Shown piece by piece: positions 1 through 8,274 of a stretch of 35,763 nucleotides of DNA. The stretch spans positions 1-35,763 of the forward strand of contig CACLZW010000015.1 in the NCBI GenBank assembly GCA_902611475.1, in the 5' to 3' direction. The translations under genes and the position numbers were made by a program. This DNA comes from an uncultured Alphaproteobacteria bacterium. GTDB lineage: Bacteria; Pseudomonadota; Alphaproteobacteria; Rhodobacterales; Rhodobacteraceae. Under the pieces are notes generated by a model, which was given only the letters and a program-made list of their open reading frames with translations, was not told the origin of the DNA and searched no databases. The stretch's first letter is position 1. Every line of letters begins with the position of its first letter.

Positions 1-1386
1 GATAATAATGGATCGCTCAAGAAATTTACTCCCGGAAACTTTGTGCTAGGATTTGGGAAAATTAATAAAAGATCAGTGGTCATAGGAGGAGAAGATTTTT
101 CTTTAAAAGGTGGATCACCAAATGCTGCCGGTTTAAGGAAAAGTATTTACACAGAAGAACTAGCGCTAAAATACAAGGTCCCTTTAATTCGATTACATGA
201 AGGAGCTGGAGGATCCGTTGGTGGCACTAATCAAGAAAAAAGTAATAGGCCTACAAGTGATGCCGTATACACGCCTTCACGATTTATTTCGCTTGCAAAC
301 ACTTTGGGAGAAGTGCCTGTGGCAACGGCTGCATTGGGACCAGTAGCTGGACTGCCTGCATCTCGTCTCGTAGCTTCACACTTTTCAGTAATGACAGAGA
401 GCTCGTTAGTACTTATAGCAGGGCCAAAAGTAGTAAAAAGAGCATTAAATATAGATGTTACGAAAGAAGCTCTTGGTGGACCTGAGGTACACCTAAAAAG
501 CGGAGTAATAAACAACTTTGCAAAAACAGAAGATGACGCTTTTGAACAAATAAAAACATTTCTTTCCTTCGTGCCGGATAATGCTTGGACGTTTCCAGAA
601 TCTATTCCTACTAACGACAAGGAGGATCGTTGTGATGATTTATTAATCGATATAATACCAAAAGATAGACGTAGACCATATAGCGTCAGAAAGATCATCA
701 CATCCCTACTAGATATAAATGATGATCAAAGCACCTTTTTTGAGATCGGTAAAAAATATGGTCCAAGCCTAGTAACAGGCTTAGGTAGACTTAATGGTCA
801 ATCAGTTGGCGTTATCGCTAATGACTGCATGTTCTACGCAGGAGCGATGACAACCAGTGCCTCAAAGAAATTAGAAAGATTTTCTGATTTTTGTAACAGT
901 TTCCATATTCCGATTATCAGTTTGGTAGATGAACCAGGATTCATGATAGGTCCAGAATCAGAAAAAAGTGGTACTATTAGATTTGGCACAGCTGCAATAT
1001 CTGCGATAATGCAATCAAGAGTGCCATGGGCGTCTGTCCATATGCATAAATCTTTCGGAGTAGCCGCTACTGCACACTATGGGCCTGATAGCTTCACATT
1101 ACTTTGGCCCAGTGCCTTAAGTGGTGCTTTACCTGTAGAAGGCGGCGTTGCCGTTGCATTTTCAAAGGAAATTGCAATGGCTAAAAATCCTGAAAAAAAG
1201 CAGAAGGAGCTTGAGGATCAATTAGCTCAACGACAATCACCAATTCCAAGAGCAGAAGGTTTTTCTGCCCATGACTTGATAGATCCTAGGGAAACACGTC
1301 CACGACTAATATCTTGGTTAGAACTCGCGCTTAAAGCTTACCGATTGAAAAGTCCAAAACCTTATCTTGTAACTATGAGGCCATAA
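1..1386 (+). CDS. Acyl-CoA carboxylase carboxyltransferase (beta) subunit, 5' partial
   Basis: Biotin-dependent carboxyltransferase of the propionyl-/methylcrotonyl-CoA carboxylase beta family; it moves CO2 from carboxybiotin to an acyl-CoA. The frame is open from base 1, and the first in-frame start inside the window (GTG at 43) falls in the middle of the conserved N-terminal domain, so the true start lies upstream. The visible 461 residues lack roughly the first 50-70 of a family member of about 510-530. Both crotonase-like halves are present, with a GGPEVH motif in the N-terminal half and the DEPGFMIG oxyanion-loop region in the C-terminal half. The acyl substrate cannot be told from sequence alone. 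It ends in a TAATG overlap with the MOSC gene, so the two are probably translationally coupled. Confidence 0.88.
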   Translation, partial: DNNGSLKKFTPGNFVLGFGKINKRSVVIGGEDFSLKGGSPNAAGLRKSIYTEELALKYKVPLIRLHEGAGGSVGGTNQEKSNRPTSDAVYTPSRFISLANTLGEVPVATAALGPVAGLPASRLVASHFSVMTESSLVLIAGPKVVKRALNIDVTKEALGGPEVHLKSGVINNFAKTEDDAFEQIKTFLSFVPDNAWTFPESIPTNDKEDRCDDLLIDIIPKDRRRPYSVRKIITSLLDINDDQSTFFEIGKKYGPSLVTGLGRLNGQSVGVIANDCMFYAGAMTTSASKKLERFSDFCNSFHIPIISLVDEPGFMIGPESEKSGTIRFGTAAISAIMQSRVPWASVHMHKSFGVAATAHYGPDSFTLLWPSALSGALPVEGGVAVAFSKEIAMAKNPEKKQKELEDQLAQRQSPIPRAEGFSAHDLIDPRETRPRLISWLELALKAYRLKSPKPYLVTMRP

Positions 1387-2168
1387 TGAATTTACGAAGC
1401 ACCCTACCTATTAGAGTGGAAAAGATTTTTCGGCATCCAATAAAATCGATAAGCCGCGAAGAAATTACACAGATTAAGTTAGAAAAAAGAAAAGCTCTCC
1501 CGTTGGACAGAATGTGGGCATTGGTGCATGAAAAAAGTTCTTTCGACCAATTATCCAATGAGTGGCAACCGTGTACTAAGTTTCTAAGAGGCTCAATTAT
1601 GCCGACGCTATCAGCCGTCGAGTCAATAAGGAATGATGATCAAAAATATACTTTTAAACATCCCGAGCTAAAACCTATATCATTAGATCTTAGTAATCAT
1701 ACTGACCGAGAAACTTTTGTGAACTGGTTGCTCCCTATTTGTTCTGATAAATTTCCGAAACCTACCAAATTAGTTAGCGTAGCCGATACAGCTCTCACAG
1801 ACACCCCTTTCCAGTCAATTTCTATCAACTCGTTGGACTCTCTAGAAGACCTCTCTAAAAAAGCGGGTATTCGCTTGGAACCTGAAAGGTTTAGAGGAAA
1901 TATATGGATAAGAACCGGGAAGCCATGGACTGAATTTGATTGGGTTGGTGAATTAATTAAAATTGATGGAGTGGAGTTAAAGGTCGTTGATAGAATTGAG
2001 CGATGTAATGCTACAAAAACTAATACTAAGACAGGCCAACATAATTGTGATACCATAGGCATACTTAATGAACGTTTTGGTCATCAGGATTTTGGGGTTT
2101 ACTGTAGTGTGAGGACCCCCGGGACTATAGGAATAAATAGTGTGCTTTCACTTAATAAAATGGAATAA
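1386..2168 (+). CDS. MOSC domain-containing protein
   Basis: 260 residues. The N-terminal part (about 8-100) resembles the MOSC beta-barrel domain, with a HPIKS motif near residue 17 and a DRMW motif at 41-44. The C-terminal MOSC core includes ERFRGNIW near 167-174 and the RCNATKTNTKTG region. C207 is the cysteine that binds sulfur or the molybdenum cofactor in the mARC/YcbX/MOCOS group. Relatives carry molybdenum cofactor or sulfur for reductions of N-hydroxylated compounds; the actual substrate is unknown. The gene starts inside the stop codon of the carboxyltransferase and ends 5 bases before the acyl-CoA dehydrogenase, so all three are likely co-transcribed. Confidence 0.85.
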   Translation: MNLRSTLPIRVEKIFRHPIKSISREEITQIKLEKRKALPLDRMWALVHEKSSFDQLSNEWQPCTKFLRGSIMPTLSAVESIRNDDQKYTFKHPELKPISLDLSNHTDRETFVNWLLPICSDKFPKPTKLVSVADTALTDTPFQSISINSLDSLEDLSKKAGIRLEPERFRGNIWIRTGKPWTEFDWVGELIKIDGVELKVVDRIERCNATKTNTKTGQHNCDTIGILNERFGHQDFGVYCSVRTPGTIGINSVLSLNKME

Positions 2169-2173
2169 ATAAT

Positions 2174-3832
2174 ATGAACCATCTCAGACCAATTAAACAA
2201 TTACCTACCCATGAAGTTGAAAACATGCCACCATATATGGGCAATCAAGATTTATGGAAAAATGATAAAAATCTTAGAGATGCCGTTAATAGAGAAGGAG
2301 CGGGTTGGGCAGAAAAAAATTTAAGTGCGTTTGGACATTTGATGGGCTGCACTGAAATGTTTGATCATGCTGAGAAAGCAAATAAAAATCCGCCAGAATT
2401 AAAGGCATTCGATCAATATGGCAATAGAATTAACTACGTTGATTATCATCCTTCTTACCACCACCTCTTGGGAGTAGCTATAAAGAATGAAATCCCAAGT
2501 TTTGCATGGAAGCATAAAAAACAAGGTTCACAGGTCGCACATATGGCACTCACTTATATGTTTAACCAGGTTGAGGGAGGTGTTATGTGCCCAATGGCAA
2601 TGACGTATTCTGTTATTCCGGCACTGAAGCATAATCCAGACTTAGAAGCTCAATGGTTACCAAAAGTACTATCTAATCAGTATGATGATCGAGATATCCC
2701 CATTGATCAGAAATTGGGTGGAACAATAGGTATGTTTATGACTGAGAAACAAGGTGGATCAGATGTTAGAGCCAACTCTACACGAGCAAAACCGGTGTCC
2801 TCAAGTGTTGGCAATGGATCAGAATATCTTCTTACTGGGCATAAGTACTTTTGTTCAGCCCCAATGTGCGATGCGTTTCTTGTGCTAGCCAACACTAATG
2901 TCGGTTTGTCGTGTTTTCTCGTTCCAAGATGGAAACCAAACGGGGAACGAAATAGTTTTTTCATTCAGAGACTTAAAGACAAGCTTGGAAACAGATCAAA
3001 TGCATCGTCTGAAATTGAACTTGATAATACCCTTGGCACAATGATTGGAGAAGAAGGTAAGGGAATTAAGACCATTCTCGATATGGTTATAGGAAATAGA
3101 ATTTACTGTGCCGTCAGCTCAGCGTCTTTAATGCGTCAAGCAGTTGTTCAAGTTCTACATCATGTCTCTCACAGGTCCGCATTTCAAAAAAGACTGATCG
3201 ATCAACCGTTGATGAGAAACGTTGTTGCAGATATGATTTTGGAAAGTGAAGCTGCTTTGAATTTGTCACTTAGAGTAGCAAGAGCCGTTGATAATCAAAA
3301 TTCCAATGAAGATGAGCGTTCCTTCGCTCGCATAAGCACTGCTATAAGTAAATACTGGGTGACCAAGAGAGCTCCCTATTTAGTCTTTGAGGCTTTAGAG
3401 TGTCATGGCGGCCCTGGATATATAGAGGAATCAGTCATGCCTAGGCTATATAGAGAAGCTCCCCTGAATAGCATATGGGAAGGAAGTGGAAACGTTATGT
3501 GTTTAGATGTCTTAAGAGCATTACAAAGAGATAAAAATGCTCTGCCAGCTTTACTTAAAGAGCTTGACTTAGCTAAGGGTGCAAATCATAACTTTGACGT
3601 AAGTCTTGCCAATTTAAAAAGTAATTTGGATTCCTCCAAAGGTATCGAAACTGAGGCTAGACTAATTACTGAAAAAATGGCATGCCTTATTCAGGCCTCT
3701 ATATTTATAAGAAGTGGGCAAGAGGAAAAAATTTCAGCATTCTGTGATAGTAGACTGGGTCCGACCTGGAGTGGCGCTTTTGGGACACTTTCTGAGGGTA
3801 CTAATTTTGACGAAATTATCGGTAGCTTTTAA
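2174..3832 (+). CDS. AidB-type acyl-CoA dehydrogenase family flavoprotein
   Basis: 552 residues, close to the length of E. coli AidB and clearly longer than the usual 380-400-residue acyl-CoA dehydrogenases. Visible landmarks are TEKQGGSDV (190-198) in the beta-barrel flavin region, HGGPGYIEES (411-420) and the AidB-like C-terminal stretch with LYRE and IWEGSGN (425-440). AidB proteins bind FAD and, in E. coli, DNA; many marine homologues probably act as real acyl-CoA dehydrogenases. The position behind a carboxyltransferase suggests acyl-CoA metabolism rather than alkylation repair, but that is inference. It is the last plus-strand gene before the convergent osmC-family gene. Confidence 0.85.
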   Translation: MNHLRPIKQLPTHEVENMPPYMGNQDLWKNDKNLRDAVNREGAGWAEKNLSAFGHLMGCTEMFDHAEKANKNPPELKAFDQYGNRINYVDYHPSYHHLLGVAIKNEIPSFAWKHKKQGSQVAHMALTYMFNQVEGGVMCPMAMTYSVIPALKHNPDLEAQWLPKVLSNQYDDRDIPIDQKLGGTIGMFMTEKQGGSDVRANSTRAKPVSSSVGNGSEYLLTGHKYFCSAPMCDAFLVLANTNVGLSCFLVPRWKPNGERNSFFIQRLKDKLGNRSNASSEIELDNTLGTMIGEEGKGIKTILDMVIGNRIYCAVSSASLMRQAVVQVLHHVSHRSAFQKRLIDQPLMRNVVADMILESEAALNLSLRVARAVDNQNSNEDERSFARISTAISKYWVTKRAPYLVFEALECHGGPGYIEESVMPRLYREAPLNSIWEGSGNVMCLDVLRALQRDKNALPALLKELDLAKGANHNFDVSLANLKSNLDSSKGIETEARLITEKMACLIQASIFIRSGQEEKISAFCDSRLGPTWSGAFGTLSEGTNFDEIIGSF

Positions 3833-3890
3833 AAAATAAACAATTTTTATTAATTATTTGACATTAGCTTTCATCAGTCATCAGTACTTG

Positions 3891-4397
3891 TTAAATGTCA
3901 AGCCACTTATCCTCTATTTTCAACTTATGATTGATTGTATTTTTTTGGCTTAATGTCTGCTCTATAAAACATCCTTTTTTTGAAGCCTGCACTAGTGCTT
4001 TTACTTTTTCTAAACTTTCTGAGCTATCAATATAAATATTCATCTCAAGTTTCTTTGGTGAAGTTTCATAGATGTTTTCAACTTTTTTCCAATTCCATGT
4101 AACTTTTGTTTCGACATTAAGATCTTCTACTTGTATTTTCATTCTTTTAGAAAAAGCTCTAATTTGAGTCATGATACACCCTGTGATACTAGCAATAAAT
4201 AAAGCTAGTGGTGGAGGCGCTGTAGCATCTCCACCATGAAAACTCCCCTCATCAGTTGCTAATTCAAATGTTTCTTTTAATGGAGATACCATATCTACTG
4301 TAAGCTCGTTACGCATTTTCCCAACTGGTTTTCCATTACATTTAAATATAACCTGTGCTTGATCTGGCATTTCTTTTAGATTAATTGGATCACTCAT
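3891..4397 (-). CDS. OsmC family protein
   Basis: 168 residues with the OsmC/Ohr fold pattern: a GDATAPPPLALFIASITGC stretch ending in C74, and a second cysteine at C133 in KKGCFIEQTL. These match the two redox cysteines of peroxide-reducing OsmC/Ohr proteins, although the second is followed by Phe where many members have Pro. A thiol peroxidase or related redox role is therefore possible but not proven. It is the last gene of the minus-strand TRAP operon, 8 bases after the cyclase-family gene. A purine-rich AGAGAA lies just before its ATG. Confidence 0.85.
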   Translation of the reverse strand: MSDPINLKEMPDQAQVIFKCNGKPVGKMRNELTVDMVSPLKETFELATDEGSFHGGDATAPPPLALFIASITGCIMTQIRAFSKRMKIQVEDLNVETKVTWNWKKVENIYETSPKKLEMNIYIDSSESLEKVKALVQASKKGCFIEQTLSQKNTINHKLKIEDKWLDI

Positions 4398-4405
4398 TTT
4401 TTTCT

Positions 4406-5182
4406 CTAATAATCTAATATGGCAACGGCTCGAATGAAGCCTGCGGATGCCTTTTTTATTTTAAATGGGAAACAGGAGACCGTGAATCCATAATCTGGTA
4501 ATTTTTCTAGTGAACTTAACTTTTCCATATGACAGTATGCTTTTTCCATTCCCGCTCTATGACCCTCCCAGATAATTGAGGGGTCTTTTGTAATTTTATA
4601 TTTTTCTGCTGTATAAGCAAAGGGGGCATCCCAGCTCCATGCATCCGTACCAGTAATCTTGACACCTTTTCCTAACAAAAAAAGAGTAGCATCTCGTCCA
4701 ATACCGCACCCCTTAACTAAATAATCATCTTCACCATATCGTTCTCCTGCAGAAGTATTTACGAGGACAATGTCGAAAGGTTTAATCTCATACTCAATTC
4801 TTTGCAGTTCATCTTTAATATCATTGGGCGTGACAACATAACCATCTTCCATATGGCGAAAGTCAAACTTTACCCCAGGATTGAAGCACCATTCCAGTGG
4901 AACTTCATCAATAGTCATCGACTTTTTTCCTCCATCCATAGTTGAATGAAAGTGATAAGGTGCATCCAAATGAGTTCCGTTGTGGGTGCTAACAGATAAT
5001 TGCTCAACTGCCCATCCCTCACCTCCAGGCAGATCATCCTTGGTAAGCCCTGGAAAGAATGAACATATTTGTTCAGCAGAATTTGCATGATCCATATACT
5101 CAATTTTTGGTAACGCCATTGGAGGATCAGAGATAATGCCAGTTTCTAATGAAACTGAAAGATCAATAATTTTTTTTGTCAT
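4406..5182 (-). CDS. Cyclase family protein (kynurenine formamidase-like metal hydrolase)
   Basis: 258 residues with the complete family metal-binding motif HxGTHxDxPxH at H67, H71, D73 and H77. Members hydrolyse amide or ester bonds using a metal ion (for example kynurenine formamidase and isatin hydrolase), so the likely job is to open or hydrolyse a small imported molecule. There is no signal peptide, so it is probably cytoplasmic. A strong AAGGAG ribosome site precedes the ATG. It lies 9 bases after the TRAP large permease, which suggests that its substrate is the transported compound or a product of it. The exact substrate cannot be assigned. Confidence 0.88.
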   Translation of the reverse strand: MTKKIIDLSVSLETGIISDPPMALPKIEYMDHANSAEQICSFFPGLTKDDLPGGEGWAVEQLSVSTHNGTHLDAPYHFHSTMDGGKKSMTIDEVPLEWCFNPGVKFDFRHMEDGYVVTPNDIKDELQRIEYEIKPFDIVLVNTSAGERYGEDDYLVKGCGIGRDATLFLLGKGVKITGTDAWSWDAPFAYTAEKYKITKDPSIIWEGHRAGMEKAYCHMEKLSSLEKLPDYGFTVSCFPFKIKKASAGFIRAVAILDY

Positions 5183-5191
5183 TACTTCTCC

Positions 5192-6505
5192 TTATAATAA
5201 AAATGTAGTCAATTGTGGAAATGCTAAAACTAAAAACAAGACGGCAATCATCATAATAGCAAAAGGAAAGGCGCCAATAAAGATGTCGCCCAGTGTAATA
5301 GACTTATCATCAAGAGATGACTTTATTACAAACACGGAAATTCCTAATGGAGGGGTTAATAGACCTACTTCGACCGCTATAACCGTTACAATTCCAAACC
5401 AGATGAGATCTATGTTTAAAGTGACTAAAATCGGATACATTAGTGGAACTAGGATTAACATTATTGACCCACTATCTAGTATCGTTCCCATTAAAATAAC
5501 TAAGAGTATATATAAAAGTATCATAGACGTAATACTAAATTCTGAACTTACAACGAATGATCCAAACTCTGATGGCATGCCTGAAAGCGCCAACATTCTC
5601 GCATACATTTGAGCCGCAATTATTAAAAATGAGATTGCTGCCGTTATATAACCAGTTTCAACTAAAACTTCCCAAAGAGTTGCTAGCGACAATCTACGTT
5701 TGATTAAACCAATTAATACCGCTCCAAAACTCCCGATGGCTCCTGCCTCTATAGGCGTAAAAAAACCTCCGTAAATTCCTCCTAAAACTACAACAATTAA
5801 TATAACTAAAGGTGCTCCTTTTTGTAAAAACTCTCTTAGCTTCATTAGCTGCAAATCTGGTTTAGAATTTTCTCTTTTGGAATGAACAAATGATGGCCAG
5901 AAAAAACTTAGTAACAAAATGCCAAACCCAAAAACCATCGCCAATAAAATACCAGGGATAATTGCCGCTATAAATAAATCACCAATGGATTGTTCGGTTA
6001 GTATCCCATATAAAATCAGGAGTAAACTTGGCGGTATCAACATTCCTAGAACGGAAGATCCGGCTACAACACCAACCGAAAACCTTGGAGAATAGCCAAA
6101 TTTTATCATGTGCGGTACAGCGATTTTTGTGAAAACTGCTGCTGATGCAATAGAGATACCTGTGATAGCAGCAAAAACTGCGTTTGCCCCAACGGTTCCA
6201 ATAGCCAAGCCACCCCTTATTTTTCTGAATGCTTGATTTGCGACATCATAGGCATCTTCACCCATGCCGGTCGCTGAGACTACATTCCCCATAAAGACGA
6301 ACAGGGGTACAACACCGAAGAAGTAGCTCGAGATACTTTCTGAGGCAGCCAGAGCCAATAATTTCCCTGCCAAAATAGAAGAATCTTTTATTAACCAGAC
6401 ACCTACGTATGATGAAAGCATTAAAGCAAATGGAACCCAAAATCCTAGGTAAACCAAAATAACTATTGCACCTAGCGAGTATAGACCTATTTCAAATGGG
6501 CTCAT
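5192..6505 (-). CDS. dctM: TRAP transporter large permease (DctM)
   Basis: 437 residues from the ATG at 6505; strongly hydrophobic with about 12 predicted membrane spans, as in DctM/SiaM large subunits of sodium-dependent TRAP transporters. Characteristic stretches are the early FFGVVPLFVFMGN region and the GMLIPPSLLLILYG loop. I prefer 6505 to the upstream in-frame start at 6535 because an AAGGAAC ribosome site sits just before it and the protein then begins MSPFEIGL, as expected for the family. The start lies inside the end of dctQ (14-base overlap), implying coupled translation. Confidence 0.93.
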   Translation of the reverse strand: MSPFEIGLYSLGAIVILVYLGFWVPFALMLSSYVGVWLIKDSSILAGKLLALAASESISSYFFGVVPLFVFMGNVVSATGMGEDAYDVANQAFRKIRGGLAIGTVGANAVFAAITGISIASAAVFTKIAVPHMIKFGYSPRFSVGVVAGSSVLGMLIPPSLLLILYGILTEQSIGDLFIAAIIPGILLAMVFGFGILLLSFFWPSFVHSKRENSKPDLQLMKLREFLQKGAPLVILIVVVLGGIYGGFFTPIEAGAIGSFGAVLIGLIKRRLSLATLWEVLVETGYITAAISFLIIAAQMYARMLALSGMPSEFGSFVVSSEFSITSMILLYILLVILMGTILDSGSIMLILVPLMYPILVTLNIDLIWFGIVTVIAVEVGLLTPPLGISVFVIKSSLDDKSITLGDIFIGAFPFAIMMIAVLFLVLAFPQLTTFLL

Positions 6506-7046
6506 TTTTTGTTCCTTCTTTATGCAAAAAGACAAGAACCTTTTTCATGAAGAATAAAAAAATTTGCACCATTAACAAAGCACATCCTAAGAGAATTATA
6601 AATTTGATTGGCCAAATTGGTGCTGTGAAATCCCCAATAGTGCCCTCATATGTATTTCTCACCCAAGCTTTTTTAAATAAAGGAAATGTTGCTAAAAATA
6701 TTTGTAGTATTAAATAGAACGCAGCTGTGCTAAAAATAAGTTCTATTCCCAATCTTGCAGCAGGACTCTTTTTCCCAATTGTATCCAATATGGCGCTATT
6801 TTGTGTAAGCCTACCTTGCTTAAATGTCTGAGGCGTTTGTAAAAATACTATTGCAACAATTGACATCGATACCATCATAGGCACCCCTGCTACCGGAACC
6901 AGAAATAGCTCACGTCCAATAACATCTATGTTTACGATAACCATGACAAAAACAATCAATAACGTCCCAGCAATATTAAACGTCTGAGTGATTGCATCTG
7001 AAAATATTTCTATTTTCTCAAAGAGCTTTTGATAAGCAATTTTCAT
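6492..7046 (-). CDS. dctQ: TRAP transporter small permease (DctQ)
   Basis: 184 residues with four predicted membrane segments (roughly 20-43, 53-71, 99-122 and 143-166). This is the usual architecture of the DctQ small subunit, which forms the membrane complex with DctM. It lies between the binding-protein gene and dctM, the canonical P-Q-M order. The ribosome binding site is weak, and a hairpin lies in the 62-base gap from dctP, so it may be made at a lower level than the binding protein. Confidence 0.88.
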   Translation of the reverse strand: MKIAYQKLFEKIEIFSDAITQTFNIAGTLLIVFVMVIVNIDVIGRELFLVPVAGVPMMVSMSIVAIVFLQTPQTFKQGRLTQNSAILDTIGKKSPAARLGIELIFSTAAFYLILQIFLATFPLFKKAWVRNTYEGTIGDFTAPIWPIKFIILLGCALLMVQIFLFFMKKVLVFLHKEGTKNEPI

Positions 7047-7060
7047 TTTAAATTAATGGA

Positions 7061-7099
7061 AGAAAGAAAGAGGCTCCTCATAAAAGGGAAACCTCTTTC
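7061..7099 (-). terminator. Hairpin between dctP and dctQ, possible attenuator or mRNA-stabilising stem
   Basis: On the minus strand, GAAAGAGGTTTC (7099-7088) can pair with GGAGCCTCTTTC (7077-7066). This is a 12-pair stem with two G-U pairs, eight of them perfect Watson-Crick pairs at the base, and a 10-base loop. It is followed by a T/C-rich tail (TTTCTT). It starts about 10 bases after the dctP stop codon. Partial termination, or protection of the dctP transcript end, would give more binding protein than membrane subunits. The tail is short of a classic T run, so full termination is unlikely. Confidence 0.45.
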
Positions 7100-7108
7100 A
7101 AAGCGTCT

Positions 7109-8170
7109 CTACTCTTTATCCCAGTTACGTACTGGGTTAGCACCAGCTGACCTCATAGTGTCCATATAGGCTTTTAGAACTGCAGTTCCATTCACACCAG
7201 AAGAATCTAGCTTTTTAGCCCATTCCATGGCTACATTATCCATACCGGCAGCCCACCTTTTTCTCATACTGTCACTGGCCTCAGATATTTTTGCTCCCTG
7301 CGACTCCATAATTGAAAGAAACTTAGCTACCGACGCCCCAAGATCTTTTTGATAGGCAACCCGATAAGTTTCTCCTGCATCAATTAAAGCTTTTTGGACT
7401 ATTTGTGGTTGTGACTCAAACCAATCTTTATTAGCAGCAATAGAACCCGCATATTGAGCTCCAAATCCCATTTTGGTGATATAGGGGGCTACTTCATGCA
7501 ATTTTCCTGGTAGCGCTGCTGAGGCGAAAACTATAACGCCATCATAAACCCCAGCTTTAATCTCATTGTTATATGTTGTTAAATTACCAGACACACCAAC
7601 AGCACCGGTACCTTTCAACCAAGTAACTGCGGGTCCAGGAGCACCAATTTTCCTACCTTTCAAATCATCGATTGAGTTAACGGGAAATGTAGTCATTAGT
7701 AAGTAATCATCGATTGCAATGGAACCACCCAGCTGAATTAATCCATTCGCTTCCCAAGCTGCCTTCATATCTTTGTTCTCGAACTGCATTCTTGTCATTA
7801 ACTCGGATACTTTGTCAACGTTACTTGAAACAAAGGGAGAATAATAAGTGACGTTTTGTACCGCTAGTTTAGCAGGGTCAAATAAACTTGATATTCCTCC
7901 TAACTCAGCTAACCCTTCTTCAACCGCTTCAAGCTCATCTCCAACCTTTGCCAAGGACCCCCCATATTGCTCACTCCATTTAATAGAATGGCCGCTACCC
8001 TCCAAAGATTTGTTCACGGCTGGAATAAATGTTTGGTTTACGTGTTTCACCCATCTGAATACCGGTGGATGTCCAGCAACATAAGTAACACTTATCTCTT
8101 TAGCTACCGCTAGTTGTGAAGTAATAGAAATGATTAATACAGAAAAAATTCCAAAAATTAGTTTTTTCAT
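7109..8170 (-). CDS. dctP: TRAP transporter substrate-binding protein (DctP family)
   Basis: 353 residues with a clear Sec signal peptide (MKK start, hydrophobic core to about residue 20, likely cut after AVA at 21-23). The mature protein matches the DctP/TAXI-like solute receptor fold, with the DLKGRKIGAPGP stretch near 169-180 that often marks the ligand-arginine region. It captures a small, probably carboxylate-bearing ligand in the periplasm and delivers it to DctQM. A strong GGGGGAG ribosome site precedes the ATG. It ends in TAG. Ligand identity is unknown; the cyclase-family hydrolase downstream is the best clue. Confidence 0.92.
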   Translation of the reverse strand: MKKLIFGIFSVLIISITSQLAVAKEISVTYVAGHPPVFRWVKHVNQTFIPAVNKSLEGSGHSIKWSEQYGGSLAKVGDELEAVEEGLAELGGISSLFDPAKLAVQNVTYYSPFVSSNVDKVSELMTRMQFENKDMKAAWEANGLIQLGGSIAIDDYLLMTTFPVNSIDDLKGRKIGAPGPAVTWLKGTGAVGVSGNLTTYNNEIKAGVYDGVIVFASAALPGKLHEVAPYITKMGFGAQYAGSIAANKDWFESQPQIVQKALIDAGETYRVAYQKDLGASVAKFLSIMESQGAKISEASDSMRKRWAAGMDNVAMEWAKKLDSSGVNGTAVLKAYMDTMRSAGANPVRNWDKE

Positions 8171-8206
8171 CGTTCTCCCCCTTTTATATTTGTTCTTGTA
8201 TTTAAA

Positions 8207-8235
8207 AAGTTAGCGACAAATTGACACAATGTAAA
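8207..8235 (-). promoter_or_regulatory. Possible sigma70-type promoter for the TRAP operon
   Basis: Read on the minus strand, TTTACA (8235-8230, five of six matches to the -35 consensus) is separated by exactly 17 bases from TAACTT (8212-8207, three of six to the -10, with both key T positions and the A at position 2). It lies 37 bases or more upstream of the dctP ATG, between it and the broken cupin gene. AT-rich DNA produces such matches by chance, so this is only a candidate. Confidence 0.25.
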
Positions 8236-8274
8236 AACAAATCTTCATTCAATATAACCAAAAGGAAGGGCGAT

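Noticed and set aside
3858-3901. Inverted repeat TTGACATT...AATGTCAA between the convergent aidB-like and osmC-family genes, as a terminator.
   Set aside because: Only 8 pairs with a 28-base loop, it overlaps the OsmC stop codon and has no T run in a useful place.
5136-5612. Plus-strand open frame of 158 codons.
   Set aside because: It is antisense to dctM and the start of the cyclase gene, its product has no recognisable features, and the minus-strand genes explain the openness.
6506-6535. Ten-residue extension of DctM.
   Set aside because: The ATG at 6505 has a ribosome site and gives the usual family N-terminus.
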